64,000 nucleotides of DNA. Origin: Hyphomicrobiaceae bacterium (GTDB lineage Bacteria > Pseudomonadota > Alphaproteobacteria > Rhizobiales > Hyphomicrobiaceae). A model generated the notes under the pieces. That model did no database searches. It was not told the DNA's origin and was given only the letters and a program-made list of their open reading frames with translations. Shown in pieces: positions 42,781-51,434 of this stretch. Position 1 is the first letter of the stretch. Each line of letters begins with the position of its first letter. The stretch is from contig JAEUMD010000001.1 in assembly GCA_016793635.1 (NCBI GenBank), positions 124,001 through 188,000 of the forward strand. Direction: 5' to 3'. The position numbers and the translations under genes are program-made.

Positions 42781-43101
42781 TCAGCCGAGCGCGGCGAGCT
42801 TGCCGAACTTCTCCGCCAGCAGATAGTAGAACGTGACGCGGTGCTTGTTCTTGTCGCCCTTCATCTTCTCGCAGACCTCTTTAATGGCAGCGTCGAGCGC
42901 TTTGTCGTCGTCTGCGAGCGCCAGCTTCTTCTTCAGCCAGCTTTCGCGAACGCGCTCGAGCTCGTCCTTGCTCGAGCAAGAGACCATCGAGGCATCCTTG
43001 CTCTTCAAGGCGATGCCGAGATGCTTGACGATGCCGCCGACGGCCTTCTCGTTGGCCGCGGGCACATAGCGCTGCACGTCGGCGAGATGTTCGGTGCTCA
43101 T
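42781..43101 (-). CDS. DUF2853 family protein
   Basis: GGGGAG precedes the ATG. The 106-aa helical cytosolic protein contains VQRYVPAANEKAVGGIVKHL, SCSSKDELERVRESWLKKKL and the terminal KHRVTFYYLLAEKFGKL, which match DUF2853, a small conserved family in Alphaproteobacteria and Bacteroidetes with no known role. The frame stays open upstream to 43389 without family support. It stands alone with a hairpin downstream. Confidence 0.85.
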   Translation of the reverse strand: MSTEHLADVQRYVPAANEKAVGGIVKHLGIALKSKDASMVSCSSKDELERVRESWLKKKLALADDDKALDAAIKEVCEKMKGDKNKHRVTFYYLLAEKFGKLAALG

Positions 43102-43300
43102 AAGCGTTCTCCCCATTTCAATCGTTGCCCGGTCGGGCGAAGAGGCGGCGCGTTCCGGCCATATCGTTTGGGCGGCGTGACGCGCGCCGGCGAGGTCGGT
43201 CCACACTATCGTCCGGAGCCATCGTTTCATACCCCCCGAGGTGCCCGAGATTAAGGCCCAGGGAGATACTGCTGTTTCGTGCAGAAAGCTGTCAGGGCAC

Positions 43301-44356
43301 TCAACCGACGAGGTCGCCTTCGCGCTGCCGGGTGCGGGAGCGGAATGACATGTAGCTGTGATTGATGCGCCGCGAAATGGCGTCGGCACCGGCCGCTTCG
43401 GCGACCACCGACATGGCGATGCGCTCGATCACTTCGTCGATGGCGGCGGGCAGGGGAGCGATCGGCGCAAGAAGGTCCGACGGCAACGCCGCGGCCATTG
43501 CCGCCTCGGCGGCGGCTTCGGCGAAACTCGCGGCGAACGCCTCGGCGCTGAGCGCGGAGAGCAGGATTCGGTCGCCCTCTGTGAGGGCGTCCCAGAAGCT
43601 GCGGCGTGTGGCGAGCGTGATGGCGCCGCCTCCGCGGTCGAGGTTCGAATGATAGGCGTAGGGGGCGGCGCTAAGCAGGCGCCGCCGGGTCCAAAGGCTC
43701 GCATCTGGAGCAACGGCAGAATCGATCTCGCCGGCGGCGAGCGCATCGGCGATCTCGTCCGGTGCCACCGTCACGGGCAGCGCGCCGAGCCCCGCCACGA
43801 TGTCGCTCGCCAGCCCCTCCACGGCGATGCGTTTGCCGGCGAGATCGGAGGGCGTGGCGAACGGGACTCGCGACCAAAGCGCTGGCGCGGCGCCGGTCCA
43901 CCCGGCGAGGAGTCCTTTTAGATTGTGGTCGGCGCCAAGCTCGTCCCATAGCTCCTGCCCGCCGCCGGTCGCTATCCACGCGGCATGTGCGTCGGCATCG
44001 AGGCCGATGCGGGACGGAAGGCTGGAGAACCAGGCGAAGGCGCGGTGGCGTGCCGCGTTCGCCCGTTCGGGTGCGAGGCAGAGCTCGGCGTCACCGCCGA
44101 TGACCGAGCCGGGGGCATTTTGTGCGACCGCGACTTCGACGTTCCACCGTCCGCTTGTCGCGGCGGCAATGCGCGCAGCAAGTCGCTGCGCGTGGTCGCC
44201 AGGGCCGGCTACGGCGTCGGCCCAAGGCGTGGCGAGGCGCAGCATGCGCGGCGCAGGGGCTGCAAGATCGCCACTGGCCGTCGCGGCGGCGGCCGGCAAC
44301 GTTCCAGCGGCGAGTGCCGCGATGCTCGTCGATTTCAGAAACTCACGGCGATGCAT
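43301..44356 (-). CDS. TRAP-like periplasmic substrate-binding protein (orphan)
   Basis: GGAG precedes the ATG. A twin-arginine leader (MHRREFLKSTSIAALAAGTL) is followed by a divergent DctP-type fold: LRLATPWADAVAGPGDHAQR, GRWNVEVAVAQNAPGS, RVPFATPSDLAGKRIAVEGL, ADALAAGEIDSAVAP and TEGDRILLSALSAEAFAA. It is 351 aa with no TRAP permease genes beside it; the TRAP permease set at 22659-24655 has its own binding protein. It is 100 bases downstream of the thioredoxin-fold gene and may be the last gene of the DUF1007-NicO group, which would suggest a metal-complex ligand. Confidence 0.72.
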   Translation of the reverse strand: MHRREFLKSTSIAALAAGTLPAAAATASGDLAAPAPRMLRLATPWADAVAGPGDHAQRLAARIAAATSGRWNVEVAVAQNAPGSVIGGDAELCLAPERANAARHRAFAWFSSLPSRIGLDADAHAAWIATGGGQELWDELGADHNLKGLLAGWTGAAPALWSRVPFATPSDLAGKRIAVEGLASDIVAGLGALPVTVAPDEIADALAAGEIDSAVAPDASLWTRRRLLSAAPYAYHSNLDRGGGAITLATRRSFWDALTEGDRILLSALSAEAFAASFAEAAAEAAMAAALPSDLLAPIAPLPAAIDEVIERIAMSVVAEAAGADAISRRINHSYMSFRSRTRQREGDLVG

Positions 44357-44456
44357 GGTGCTGCTCCGTTTCGGCCGGGTGCAGCACATCAAAGCCGAAT
44401 GGCGTCAGGATGACAACGCCGCGGCGGCTGGCGTGCGCCTTATCTCTCGGCGCGGG

Positions 44457-44903
44457 CTATTCGAGCCGCGACATCAGGTGGTTCACGGCGTGGAAAAAAC
44501 TCTCGGGGGCGACATAGCCGGGGATGCGGCCGACCTCGCGATTGTTGAGCAGAAGCACGGCGGTTGGCAGCAGATCGACCGGGGCATCGAGCGCCACGTC
44601 ATCGGCGTCGGGTGCATTGAGATCGAGGAAGCGCAAAGGCACCTCGCGGCTGCGCGGAGAGGCGCTGTAGGCGGGCAGCACGTGGCGCCTGAACAGATTG
44701 CAATAGACGCAACCCTCCGACTCAAAAACGACGAGCTGCACGCTGCCGGCCAAGGGCTGCCCGGTCGCTGCGGCCTCCACGGGTGGCGCGGCAGCAGCAT
44801 GAGCCGCGGGCGACACGGAGATCGATTTGAGCCAGGGGAGGAAGGCTGCCGCGGCGGCGAGGCCGAGGAGGGCTGTAAGGCGGCGGGCAAAGAGTTTTGG
44901 CAT
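44457..44903 (-). CDS. Secreted thioredoxin-fold protein
   Basis: The 148-aa protein has a signal peptide (RLTALLGLAAAAAFLPWL) and a thioredoxin-like fold with a CxxC site in VVFESEGCVYCNLFRRHV, followed by PLRFLDLNAPDA and a cis-proline loop LLPTAVLLLNNREVGRIPGY. It resembles SoxW/DsbE-like periplasmic thiol-disulfide proteins. It lies between the NicO transporter and the orphan binding protein on the same strand, so it may keep thiols reduced on a metal-binding or cytochrome partner. The exact partner is unknown. Confidence 0.8.
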   Translation of the reverse strand: MPKLFARRLTALLGLAAAAAFLPWLKSISVSPAAHAAAAPPVEAAATGQPLAGSVQLVVFESEGCVYCNLFRRHVLPAYSASPRSREVPLRFLDLNAPDADDVALDAPVDLLPTAVLLLNNREVGRIPGYVAPESFFHAVNHLMSRLE

Positions 44904-45025
44904 CGAGGCGGTCCCGGATTGGGTCAACTCCCCTCTCCGATCCAAATCCGATGCCGCGCTGTGGTCGCCGCGGCTCCGCCCCGCACGTCTTGGTTAAGCC
45001 ACGTGGACGTGCCGTCGCCGCCGCC

Positions 45026-46405
45026 TCAGAACGGCGCCTGCGGCTGTAGCGATGCGAAGAAGAATGCCGTGCCGAGGCCGAGCACGAGCAGCGCGCCGAG
45101 AACGCCAGCGGCCCGCTCGACGCGCCAGCCCCAGCGGCTATCCCGACCGGCAAGGCGGGTTGCGAGCTCGCGAGATCCGACGGCGAGTGCCGCGAGGGCC
45201 GAGACGGTGATCGCGGTGCCGACCGCCATGGCGAATGTGGAGAGCACGCCGGCCCAGATCATGCCCTGGCTGATGGCGAGGACGAGAACCAGGATGGCGC
45301 CGGTGCAAGGGCGGATACCGACCGAGAAGGCGATCGCCAGAGCCTTCGACCAGTTCCACTCACCTTCGAGCTGTTCGGGGCTCGGCATGTGGGCGTGGCC
45401 GCAGCACTCGTGATCGTGACATTCAGGGCCGTGGTCATGAGTGTGCGCGTGCCCGGCTTGAGCACCGTGGCCCGGCGCCTGCCTTGCCGTAGGGGGCGGA
45501 GCCAGCGTTACGGCAGGGGCAGCCGTCACTGCGGGCCCGGCCGCGCGCACGACGTGGAGTTCGTGGCGATGGTGGTGGGCATGATCATGCGCGTGGCCGT
45601 GGGTGTGATCGTGACCGCAGCCGCAGGCGGCGGAATGCTGGTGGCCGTGGTCGTGGACATGCCCCGCGTGCTGATGCGGGGGCGTCGTTGCCTCGCTTGC
45701 CGCCAGATGTTCGCTCGCCCGTCGCCGCCCGGCGAGCACGGCCTTGACCTGCGCGTAGAGGAGCCACGCGCCGATGGCCATCACCAGCGCCCAACTCACC
45801 GTTTCGATCCAGGCTTCCGTCGATTTGATGGCCATGCCGGTGGCGTTGAGCGCAAGCACAAGCACGCCGACGACGACGAGTGCGGACAGCCCCTGTATGC
45901 CGGCCGCCAGGAACGAGAGCATGATGCCGCGTTTCACCGTGCGTTCGTTGGCGAGAACGTAGGAGGAGATCACCGCCTTGCCGTGGCCTGGCCCCGCGGC
46001 GTGAAACACGCCGTAGCCAAAGCTGATGAGGATGAGCGCGAGGGCGGCGCCGAGCGGGTCGCGGGTCTTGAAATCGCGCACCGCCTTGGCGAGTGACTGA
46101 TGAAGCTGCTGCTGCGTGCGAAGGAGCAGTAACCACGCGGCCGTGAGTGGCCCGCCGCTCGGCGTCGGCGCGGCTGCCTTCTCTGCCGGCGGGCGTCCGG
46201 CGAACATGCTGCGTGGTGCGGCGGGCTTGGCCGCATCGCTCGCCGGCGCGGGCTGAGATGCGGACGACGGCACGGGAGCGCCTGCGGCAGGCGCGGCTGC
46301 GGGCGCTGGCACAGTTGCCTGCGCGGAAGCCGAGAGCGTCGCGAGGACGATCATCAGGAGTGGCGCGAGGAGAAGCGCCGTTGCCTTCGCTGCGTTGCGC
46401 ATCAT
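45026..46405 (-). CDS. NicO-family nickel/cobalt transporter (RcnA-like)
   Basis: The start overlaps the DUF1007 stop by 4 nt (ATGA). The 459-aa protein has an N-terminal signal-like segment, about six membrane helices and NicO landmarks: FGYGVFHAAGPGHGKAVISS with the HxxxxGH-type metal motif and FSVGIRPCTGAILVLVLA. Two histidine-rich cytosolic loops (HQHAGHVHDHGHQH and HAHTHDHGPECHDH) are typical of Ni/Co or other divalent-metal permeases. Coupling with DUF1007 is conserved in many proteobacteria. Direction and metal cannot be settled from sequence; export (RcnA-like) or uptake of nickel, cobalt or zinc are all possible. Confidence 0.88.
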   Translation of the reverse strand: MMRNAAKATALLLAPLLMIVLATLSASAQATVPAPAAAPAAGAPVPSSASQPAPASDAAKPAAPRSMFAGRPPAEKAAAPTPSGGPLTAAWLLLLRTQQQLHQSLAKAVRDFKTRDPLGAALALILISFGYGVFHAAGPGHGKAVISSYVLANERTVKRGIMLSFLAAGIQGLSALVVVGVLVLALNATGMAIKSTEAWIETVSWALVMAIGAWLLYAQVKAVLAGRRRASEHLAASEATTPPHQHAGHVHDHGHQHSAACGCGHDHTHGHAHDHAHHHRHELHVVRAAGPAVTAAPAVTLAPPPTARQAPGHGAQAGHAHTHDHGPECHDHECCGHAHMPSPEQLEGEWNWSKALAIAFSVGIRPCTGAILVLVLAISQGMIWAGVLSTFAMAVGTAITVSALAALAVGSRELATRLAGRDSRWGWRVERAAGVLGALLVLGLGTAFFFASLQPQAPF

Positions 46406-47103
46406 GACTTCGGGCAGCTCAACATGATGGATTTGGTGACGCCGATTCCGAGGGCGGTGGCATCTCCACCGCCGAGTTGTTCCTTGAAGGCGTCGCCGAG
46501 CCGCTGGGCGAGTTCGGAGTTTTCGAGCGGCGCGCCGATGTTCGCGGCGCATCCTGGGGGCGCTCCTTCCGACAGGCGCACCGGATCCGTCTTGGCGAGA
46601 TCGAAGGCGATGAAATAGCTCGGGTCGTAGATCGAGAAGCTCAGGCCGTCCGCTTCGGCGAGCACGGGCTGCGCCAGCGGCGTTACCATGTGGAGAGAAA
46701 GCACACCGTTCGCATGCTCGAGCCAGTAGTCACGCGGCGGCGCGAAGGGCTGTGGTGATTGCCCGAGCTTGGCGAAGGTGAAGTAATCGAACTCCTTGAG
46801 GCCGTCGATGTTGACCTGGGCAAGTTCAGCGAGCTCTTTGCGGTCGTAGACACCATCGTTGTTCGTATCGAGACCCTGGATCGCCATCGCCGTGTACATC
46901 TCGTCGAATGTCCACTTGTGGGCAAGACCGATCACGGTGCCCTTGTCGTAGAGCACGGTCGCCTCGACCGAGACCCAGACGTGCGGATGCGCGAGCGCCG
47001 TGCCCGGCACCAGCGCGATGGCGCACGCCGCTAGGGCGGCGCGGGTGCGCGTGAGTGCCTGTCTCGTGCGGCTTGCGACGGGGTGATGTGCGGTGTTCGG
47101 CAT
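46402..47103 (-). CDS. DUF1007 family periplasmic protein
   Basis: The 233-aa protein has a signal peptide (ALAACAIALVPGTALAHP) and the DUF1007 sequence HPHVWVSVEATVLYDKGTV, HKWTFDEMYTAMAI, then an EF-hand-like DTNNDGVYDRKEL and IDGLKEFDYFTF. The mature N-terminal HPHVW is the usual start and a likely metal ligand. It is the first gene of a minus-strand group and is translationally coupled to the NicO transporter, for which it is thought to act as periplasmic accessory. Confidence 0.9.
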   Translation of the reverse strand: MPNTAHHPVASRTRQALTRTRAALAACAIALVPGTALAHPHVWVSVEATVLYDKGTVIGLAHKWTFDEMYTAMAIQGLDTNNDGVYDRKELAELAQVNIDGLKEFDYFTFAKLGQSPQPFAPPRDYWLEHANGVLSLHMVTPLAQPVLAEADGLSFSIYDPSYFIAFDLAKTDPVRLSEGAPPGCAANIGAPLENSELAQRLGDAFKEQLGGGDATALGIGVTKSIMLSCPKS

Positions 47104-47628
47104 CGGCTGTCCAGGTGATTGGCGTGTTGATCGCGCCTGTTAAGGCGGCTCTGCATCTCGCATTGATCTCGAACCGGCGATTTTGGCCGGCACCGCGGCG
47201 CATTCAAGGCGGTCCGATTGCGGATCGCAAGATTGGCGAGGGCATTCTCGGCGTCGCGGCCTCCCCGACCCGGCGAAGGCTGAACCACACGACCCGAGCC
47301 GGTGCTCCAAATCTACGCCGCATCGGCTCCATGTAGCCTGAGACACGCGGCCTGCGTCAGCGCGGTACAGGGATATGTAAGGCAACCGCACCGGAGACCC
47401 GCTGCAGAGGTCGTCATATCGATGCCTCTGTTCGCACGATACCGCAAGCCGGAGGTGTCGGGAGGTGTGCATGGGCAAGGCTCATGCGGCACTCCGCTGC
47501 ACACTTGGCTGCACATTCGATCAAGGTCTGGAAAGCCTGGGCTTGCATCGATGGTTGTGATGTTATAACAACCGTAATGAAAGGGCGCTTTCGGTTGGTG
47601 CCCCAAACGAGGACGAGGAGATCAGGGG
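47104..47628. other. Divergent intergenic region between metal-transport genes, 525 bases
   Basis: This lies between DUF1007 (minus) and znuA (plus). No gene is supported; small frames here lack ribosome binding sites and domains. It contains the Zur-type palindrome next to znuA. No matching site was seen near the DUF1007 start. Confidence 0.5.
47554..47576 (+). promoter_or_regulatory. Zur-box-like operator upstream of znuA
   Basis: The core TGTTATAACA (47561-47570) is a perfect palindrome with flanks GATGTTATAACAACC close to the alphaproteobacterial Zur box. It lies about 55 bases before the znuA ATG, right for repression of znuA by zinc-loaded Zur. Confidence 0.75.
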
Positions 47629-48675
47629 ATGACGTCAGCAACTGCTCTGAGCCGCTGGAGCTTCGGATTGCTCGCGACTGCGGCCGTTCTTCCAATTATC
47701 GCCGCGCAGCTCTCTCCGGCTGCGGCCGCGGGAGAGCTCAAGGTCGTCGCGACCATCAAGCCGATCCATTCGCTCGTCGCGCAGGTGATGGAGGGCATCG
47801 GAAAACCGGCGCTTCTGGTCGATGGCAAGGCATCCCCGCATTCCTTCTCGCTGAAGCCGTCTGACGCCCGCGCGCTGAATTCTGCCGATGTGGTGTTCCG
47901 TGTCTCTCCGTCGCTCGAGCCGTTCACCATCAAGGTCGCGGAGGCTCTGCCGAAATCGGTCACGCTCGTCACGCTGTCCGAGGCGCAGGGCGTCGCCCTT
48001 CTCGATACGCGAACCTCGGCGACGTTCGAGGCGCACGAGCACGGTGAGGGCCACGACGCTCACGGGAAGGAGTCCCATGGCAAGGGGCCCGCCGAGCACT
48101 CCGGCCACGACGATCACGATGGCCACGACGACGACGACGAGCACGCCCATGGCGGCAAGGATGGCCACATCTGGCTCGATCCGGAAAACGCCCGTGCCAT
48201 CGTCCGTGCCGCCGCCACCGCACTCGCCGCGCGGGCGCCCGATCTCGCGGGCAAACTCGAGGCCAATGCCGCAGCAGCAATCGCGCGCATCGACGCCCTC
48301 GACGCCGAGCTGAAATCGAGCGTCGCCGGGCTTGCCGGCAAGCCGTTCATCGTCTTTCACGACGCCTATCAGTATTTCGAGCGCCGCTACGGCCTCGGCG
48401 CGGCGGGTTCGATCACGCTCAACCCCGAGGTCAAGCCGAGCGCCAAGCGGCTCACCGCGATCAGGGCCAAGGTGCAGAAGCTCGGCGCGACGTGTGTCTT
48501 CGCAGAACCCCAGTTTTCGCCGCGGATCGTCGCGAGTGTCATCGAGGGTAGCGCCGCGCGTTCGGGCGAACTCGATCCGGAAGGGGCGTCGATCCCGAAT
48601 GGTCCCGAGCTCTACCCGACGCTCATGCGCAATCTGGCGCGCAGCTTGAACGACTGCCTCGCGCCGCGGAGTTAG
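47629..48675 (+). CDS. znuA: Zinc ABC transporter substrate-binding protein
   Basis: GAGGAG lies eight bases before the ATG. The 348-aa protein has a signal peptide (cut near AAAAGELKV), the A-I cluster start VVATIKPIHSLVAQVMEG with a metal histidine, KPSDARALNSADVVF, a histidine/aspartate-rich loop (HEHGEGHDAHGKESHGKG and HDDHDGHDDDDEHAHGG), HIWLDPENARAI and FHDAYQYFERRYGL. It captures zinc in the periplasm. No znuB/znuC genes are adjacent, so the permease and ATPase are elsewhere. The Zur-type box upstream suggests induction under zinc limitation. Confidence 0.93.
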   Translation: MTSATALSRWSFGLLATAAVLPIIAAQLSPAAAAGELKVVATIKPIHSLVAQVMEGIGKPALLVDGKASPHSFSLKPSDARALNSADVVFRVSPSLEPFTIKVAEALPKSVTLVTLSEAQGVALLDTRTSATFEAHEHGEGHDAHGKESHGKGPAEHSGHDDHDGHDDDDEHAHGGKDGHIWLDPENARAIVRAAATALAARAPDLAGKLEANAAAAIARIDALDAELKSSVAGLAGKPFIVFHDAYQYFERRYGLGAAGSITLNPEVKPSAKRLTAIRAKVQKLGATCVFAEPQFSPRIVASVIEGSAARSGELDPEGASIPNGPELYPTLMRNLARSLNDCLAPRS

Positions 48676-48743
48676 AGAAGTCCCATCGGTTTCGATGGAA
48701 TAGCCCGGCGCATCCAACTCAACCGATCGCGCCCAAATGGAAA

Positions 48744-48769
48744 AGGGGCGGTCCCATTGGACCGCCCCT
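48744..48769 (-). terminator. Hairpin after the L,D-transpeptidase gene
   Basis: An 11-bp perfect stem (AGGGGCGGTCC / GGACCGCCCCT) with a CATT loop is followed on the minus strand by TTTT. It also lies 69 bases after the znuA stop and may end both convergent transcripts. Confidence 0.85.
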
Positions 48770-48831
48770 GATCGTGTCTGCTTGGTGGTGGCAGCCCCGC
48801 GGTGCCCGTCGGAGCCCGCTGGTCAACCGTA

Positions 48832-49557
48832 TCAGTTGATCGAAGCGCTGCGCGAGCGCTGCACGTTGCGCTGGTAACGGGCGCGACGCTCGTTGGTGCG
48901 GCGGGCGGCCGCCTCGAGCTCGTCCTCGGAGCGCTCCGCCGCGGCGGTGATACCGCCAGTCGTGAAGCGGTCCCACGTCACCGTCACCTTGGTGCCGACG
49001 GCGATCTGCGGATAGAGGCTCGCGACGTCCTCGTTGAACATGCGGATGCAACCCTTGGAGACCGCCTGACCGATCGTCCACGGCGCGTCGGTGCCGTGAA
49101 TGCGGTAGGTGCTCGAGCCGAGATAGAGGGCGCGGTTGCCGAGCGGGTTCATGGGATGGCCGCCGGGGACGTAGCTCGGCAGGCGCGGGTTCTCGGCGCG
49201 CATGGTCGGCGTGGGTGTCCACGGCGGGTTCTCGCGCTTCATGGAAACCTGCGTCACGCCCTGCCAACGGCTCTGCTCGCGCGGCACTGCGATCGGATAG
49301 CTGACGGCCTGGCCCGGCTTGACGATGTGGTAGAGGCGGCGGTCACCGAACGAGACGATGATCTGGCCGGGCTTGTGCTGGGCCGGGAAGCTGACGGTCT
49401 TGCGGCCGCCGCCGTGCTCCTGGTCGCCGCCCCAGAGGAAATCGATCAGATCCTGCGCCGAAGCGGCGCCGGGGACAGCGAGCGTTGCCGCGATGGCGGC
49501 GGCGCCCACAGCGAGGGTTCGGCTCAATTTCCGTAGCGAGGCAGGTACCAGCGTCAT
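48832..49557 (-). CDS. L,D-transpeptidase (YkuD domain)
   Basis: The 241-aa protein has a signal peptide (LAVGAAAIAATLAVPGAASA), a YkuD domain recognisable from QIIVSFGDRRLYHIVKPGQ, GGHPMNPLGNRALYLGSSTY and the catalytic motif HGTDAPWTIG ... SKGCIRM with the nucleophilic cysteine, and a basic, coiled C-terminus. It forms 3-3 cross-links in peptidoglycan or attaches proteins to it in the periplasm. A terminator follows. It diverges from the SOS mutagenesis cassette. Confidence 0.93.
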   Translation of the reverse strand: MTLVPASLRKLSRTLAVGAAAIAATLAVPGAASAQDLIDFLWGGDQEHGGGRKTVSFPAQHKPGQIIVSFGDRRLYHIVKPGQAVSYPIAVPREQSRWQGVTQVSMKRENPPWTPTPTMRAENPRLPSYVPGGHPMNPLGNRALYLGSSTYRIHGTDAPWTIGQAVSKGCIRMFNEDVASLYPQIAVGTKVTVTWDRFTTGGITAAAERSEDELEAAARRTNERRARYQRNVQRSRSASIN

Positions 49558-49983
49558 TGCGGTGCGGCTCCGTGATCTTCTTCGGTTCGTTTCCAGGCCC
49601 TGACGGGGTGCCGTCCATTTCTGAACGGCAGTATCGGTTGTCAGGGGCGGCTCGCGCGATGCTGCGCGGTTATGGTGAAGTTTCCGTATACCGTGCTCCG
49701 CCCGGTGCAGACAGAGCAGGCGTGCAACACCCCTGTCACGATCTGCATTCCGTCGTTGATTTGCTGCTGGAGAATCATGGGTTTCGCCTCGAACCGGGGG
49801 CTTGTGGCGCTGGTTGATCGCGTTGCGGCGGGGAAATCAATCCTCGCTGCGTGGCTTTCGAGCCTCGGGTTGCGCACGAGCTGCTGTCGTTACTCGAACG
49901 CGCGAGTGCCGTTACGGTTTCGGCATTTGTCGGCCGGTTTGGCTGTTGTCGGGCGCGGTGAGCCGCGCGGCGGGTCACTCCAA

Positions 49984-49998
49984 GTTCTCATATTGTTC
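49984..49998. promoter_or_regulatory. Upstream SOS (LexA) box of the imuA operon
   Basis: GTTC-TCATATT-GTTC fits the alphaproteobacterial LexA consensus GTTC-N7-GTTC exactly. It lies 35 bases before a second copy and about 110 before the imuA ATG. Confidence 0.8.
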
Positions 49999-50033
49999 GC
50001 ATTCGCGCTTGCAATCGGCGTAGCGCGGAGATA

Positions 50034-50048
50034 GAACAAACAAGGAAC
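50034..50048. promoter_or_regulatory. Proximal SOS (LexA) box of the imuA operon, opposite orientation
   Basis: GAAC-AAACAAG-GAAC is the reverse complement form of GTTC-N7-GTTC. It lies 58 bases before the imuA ATG, where LexA would block the promoter. Direct-repeat half sites of this kind are specific to Alphaproteobacteria. Confidence 0.85.
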
Positions 50049-50105
50049 TTTGTGGTGCTCCTTCCCCGAGCGGTCGCGCGGAGTGTGCACCGGGGAGGGG
50101 CTGTC

Positions 50106-51434
50106 ATGAGCAAGCCAGACGCAGCGAAAGCCCATCCATCGCGAAGCCCGCAGGAGGGCGCCCCGGGGCCAGCGGCGATGGCGGGAGGATCTGGCTCGCC
50201 GCGTCGTGGCGGCCCGCGTCTCGGCAGCTTCGGGCCGGAGCAGTGCATCGATGAAACCGGCTCCGGTGGTGGGCAGTCCCGCTCCTGTCTGCCGCCGGGT
50301 GCCGACCAACCGCCGCCGCCTCCGTCGGGTGCCCCTCCGGCGGAGGCGGGCGGCGGGCCATCATCTTCCACGGTATCTTCCCCGGCCTCCTCCGAGATGT
50401 CCGGCGAGATCTCCGGCGAGATGTCCGGGTTGTCCTCAGCGCCCATGCCTTTGGCCATCCCGTCCAGCATGCCGGATGCCCGAAGCCGGCAGGCGCTCGC
50501 GGTGTTGCGCCAGACGCTGGAAGCCCAGGCCCTGTGCAAAGCGGGGCCCGAGGTGGCTGGTGCGCCGGCCTGGAGGCTCGGTGCTCCGGAGGTGGATGCG
50601 CTGCTGTCATCCGGCGGGCTTGAGGCGGGGGGCGTACACGAGATCAAGGCGGCGGCCGCGCAGGATGGTGACGGGCAAGGCGCAAGGGGCGCGGCCGGCC
50701 GGCATGGCGTCCCCGTGCGCTCACGAGGCACCGGGGTGCGGGCCGAGGATCGCGCGGCGGCGACGTTTTTCGCCCTCACCCTCGCTCGCCGCCGTCTCGG
50801 TGCCGCGGGCAGCGGTGGCATCGGGCCGCCGGCGATCCTGTGGTGTGAGCCGCGGCGGGAGGTGGCGGAGGTCGGCCGTCTCTATGCGCCGGGGATCGCC
50901 CGTCTTGGTATTCCGCCGGAGCGGCTGATCATGGTCGCGACGCCCCGTCCCGAGGAGACACTTTGGGCGGCGGAGGAGGGGCTGCGCTCGGGTGTGCTCG
51001 CCCTCGTCGTCGCCGTGCTCGACGGGGTCGCGTTGACGCCTGCGCGCCGTCTGGCGCTCGCCGCCGAGCGTTGGCGCACGCCATGCCTTCTTCTCACTGG
51101 TCCGCACGCGCCGGCCGCCGCTACCGCCACGCGCTGGCGGGTAGCCCGCGCGCCGAGTGCGGCCCATGCTTTCGCGCCGCGCGCGCCGGGAGCGTCGCGT
51201 GTTTCCGTGACGCTGGAGCGGTGCCGCGCCAGGCCGCTCGCGGCCGATCGCCCGTTCGTACTGGAGTGGTCCGATGCGTCGTATCGTTTCGATATGGTTC
51301 CCGGCGTGGGCGATGGAGCGGATGCGGGTGGCGGAGCGCCGCGCGCCGTCCCCATCGGCGTCCCCACTGGCGCCTCGAGCGGTGTCTTCTCGGGATGGTG
51401 TGGCGGCGGTGCGTCTGCCCGCCGGTCGGCATGA
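50106..51434 (+). CDS. imuA: ImuA, RecA-like SOS mutagenesis accessory protein
   Basis: GGGGAGGGG precedes the ATG. The 442-aa protein is long for the family. Residues 1-125 are glycine/proline/serine-rich and look disordered; the conserved part begins about ARSRQALAVLRQTLEAQ and runs through GAPEVDALLSSGGLEAGGVHEI, FFALTLARRRL, ILWCEPRREVAEVGRLYAPG and GVLALVVAVLDGVALTPARRL. The last 53 residues overlap the start of imuB in another frame. ImuA, with ImuB and DnaE2, makes the mutasome for translesion synthesis in bacteria lacking UmuDC. The true N-terminus could be near codon 120 (ATG at MPLAIPSSMPD). Confidence 0.85.
   Translation: MSKPDAAKAHPSRSPQEGAPGPAAMAGGSGSPRRGGPRLGSFGPEQCIDETGSGGGQSRSCLPPGADQPPPPPSGAPPAEAGGGPSSSTVSSPASSEMSGEISGEMSGLSSAPMPLAIPSSMPDARSRQALAVLRQTLEAQALCKAGPEVAGAPAWRLGAPEVDALLSSGGLEAGGVHEIKAAAAQDGDGQGARGAAGRHGVPVRSRGTGVRAEDRAAATFFALTLARRRLGAAGSGGIGPPAILWCEPRREVAEVGRLYAPGIARLGIPPERLIMVATPRPEETLWAAEEGLRSGVLALVVAVLDGVALTPARRLALAAERWRTPCLLLTGPHAPAAATATRWRVARAPSAAHAFAPRAPGASRVSVTLERCRARPLAADRPFVLEWSDASYRFDMVPGVGDGADAGGGAPRAVPIGVPTGASSGVFSGWCGGGASARRSA

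Larger units (their letters stand above)
49558..50105. other. Divergent intergenic region with SOS operators, 548 bases
   Basis: This lies between the L,D-transpeptidase (minus) and imuA (plus). It contains two SOS boxes near imuA. A 45-codon frame on the minus strand (49778-49641, MILQQQINDGMQIV..., GAGG before the ATG, one CxxC) is the only small frame with a plausible start; I do not call it. Confidence 0.5.

Noticed and set aside
50052-50105. GTG start of imuA at 50052
   Set aside because: It would begin only 3 bases after the LexA box, leaving little room for a promoter and leader; ATG 50106 has a better ribosome binding site.
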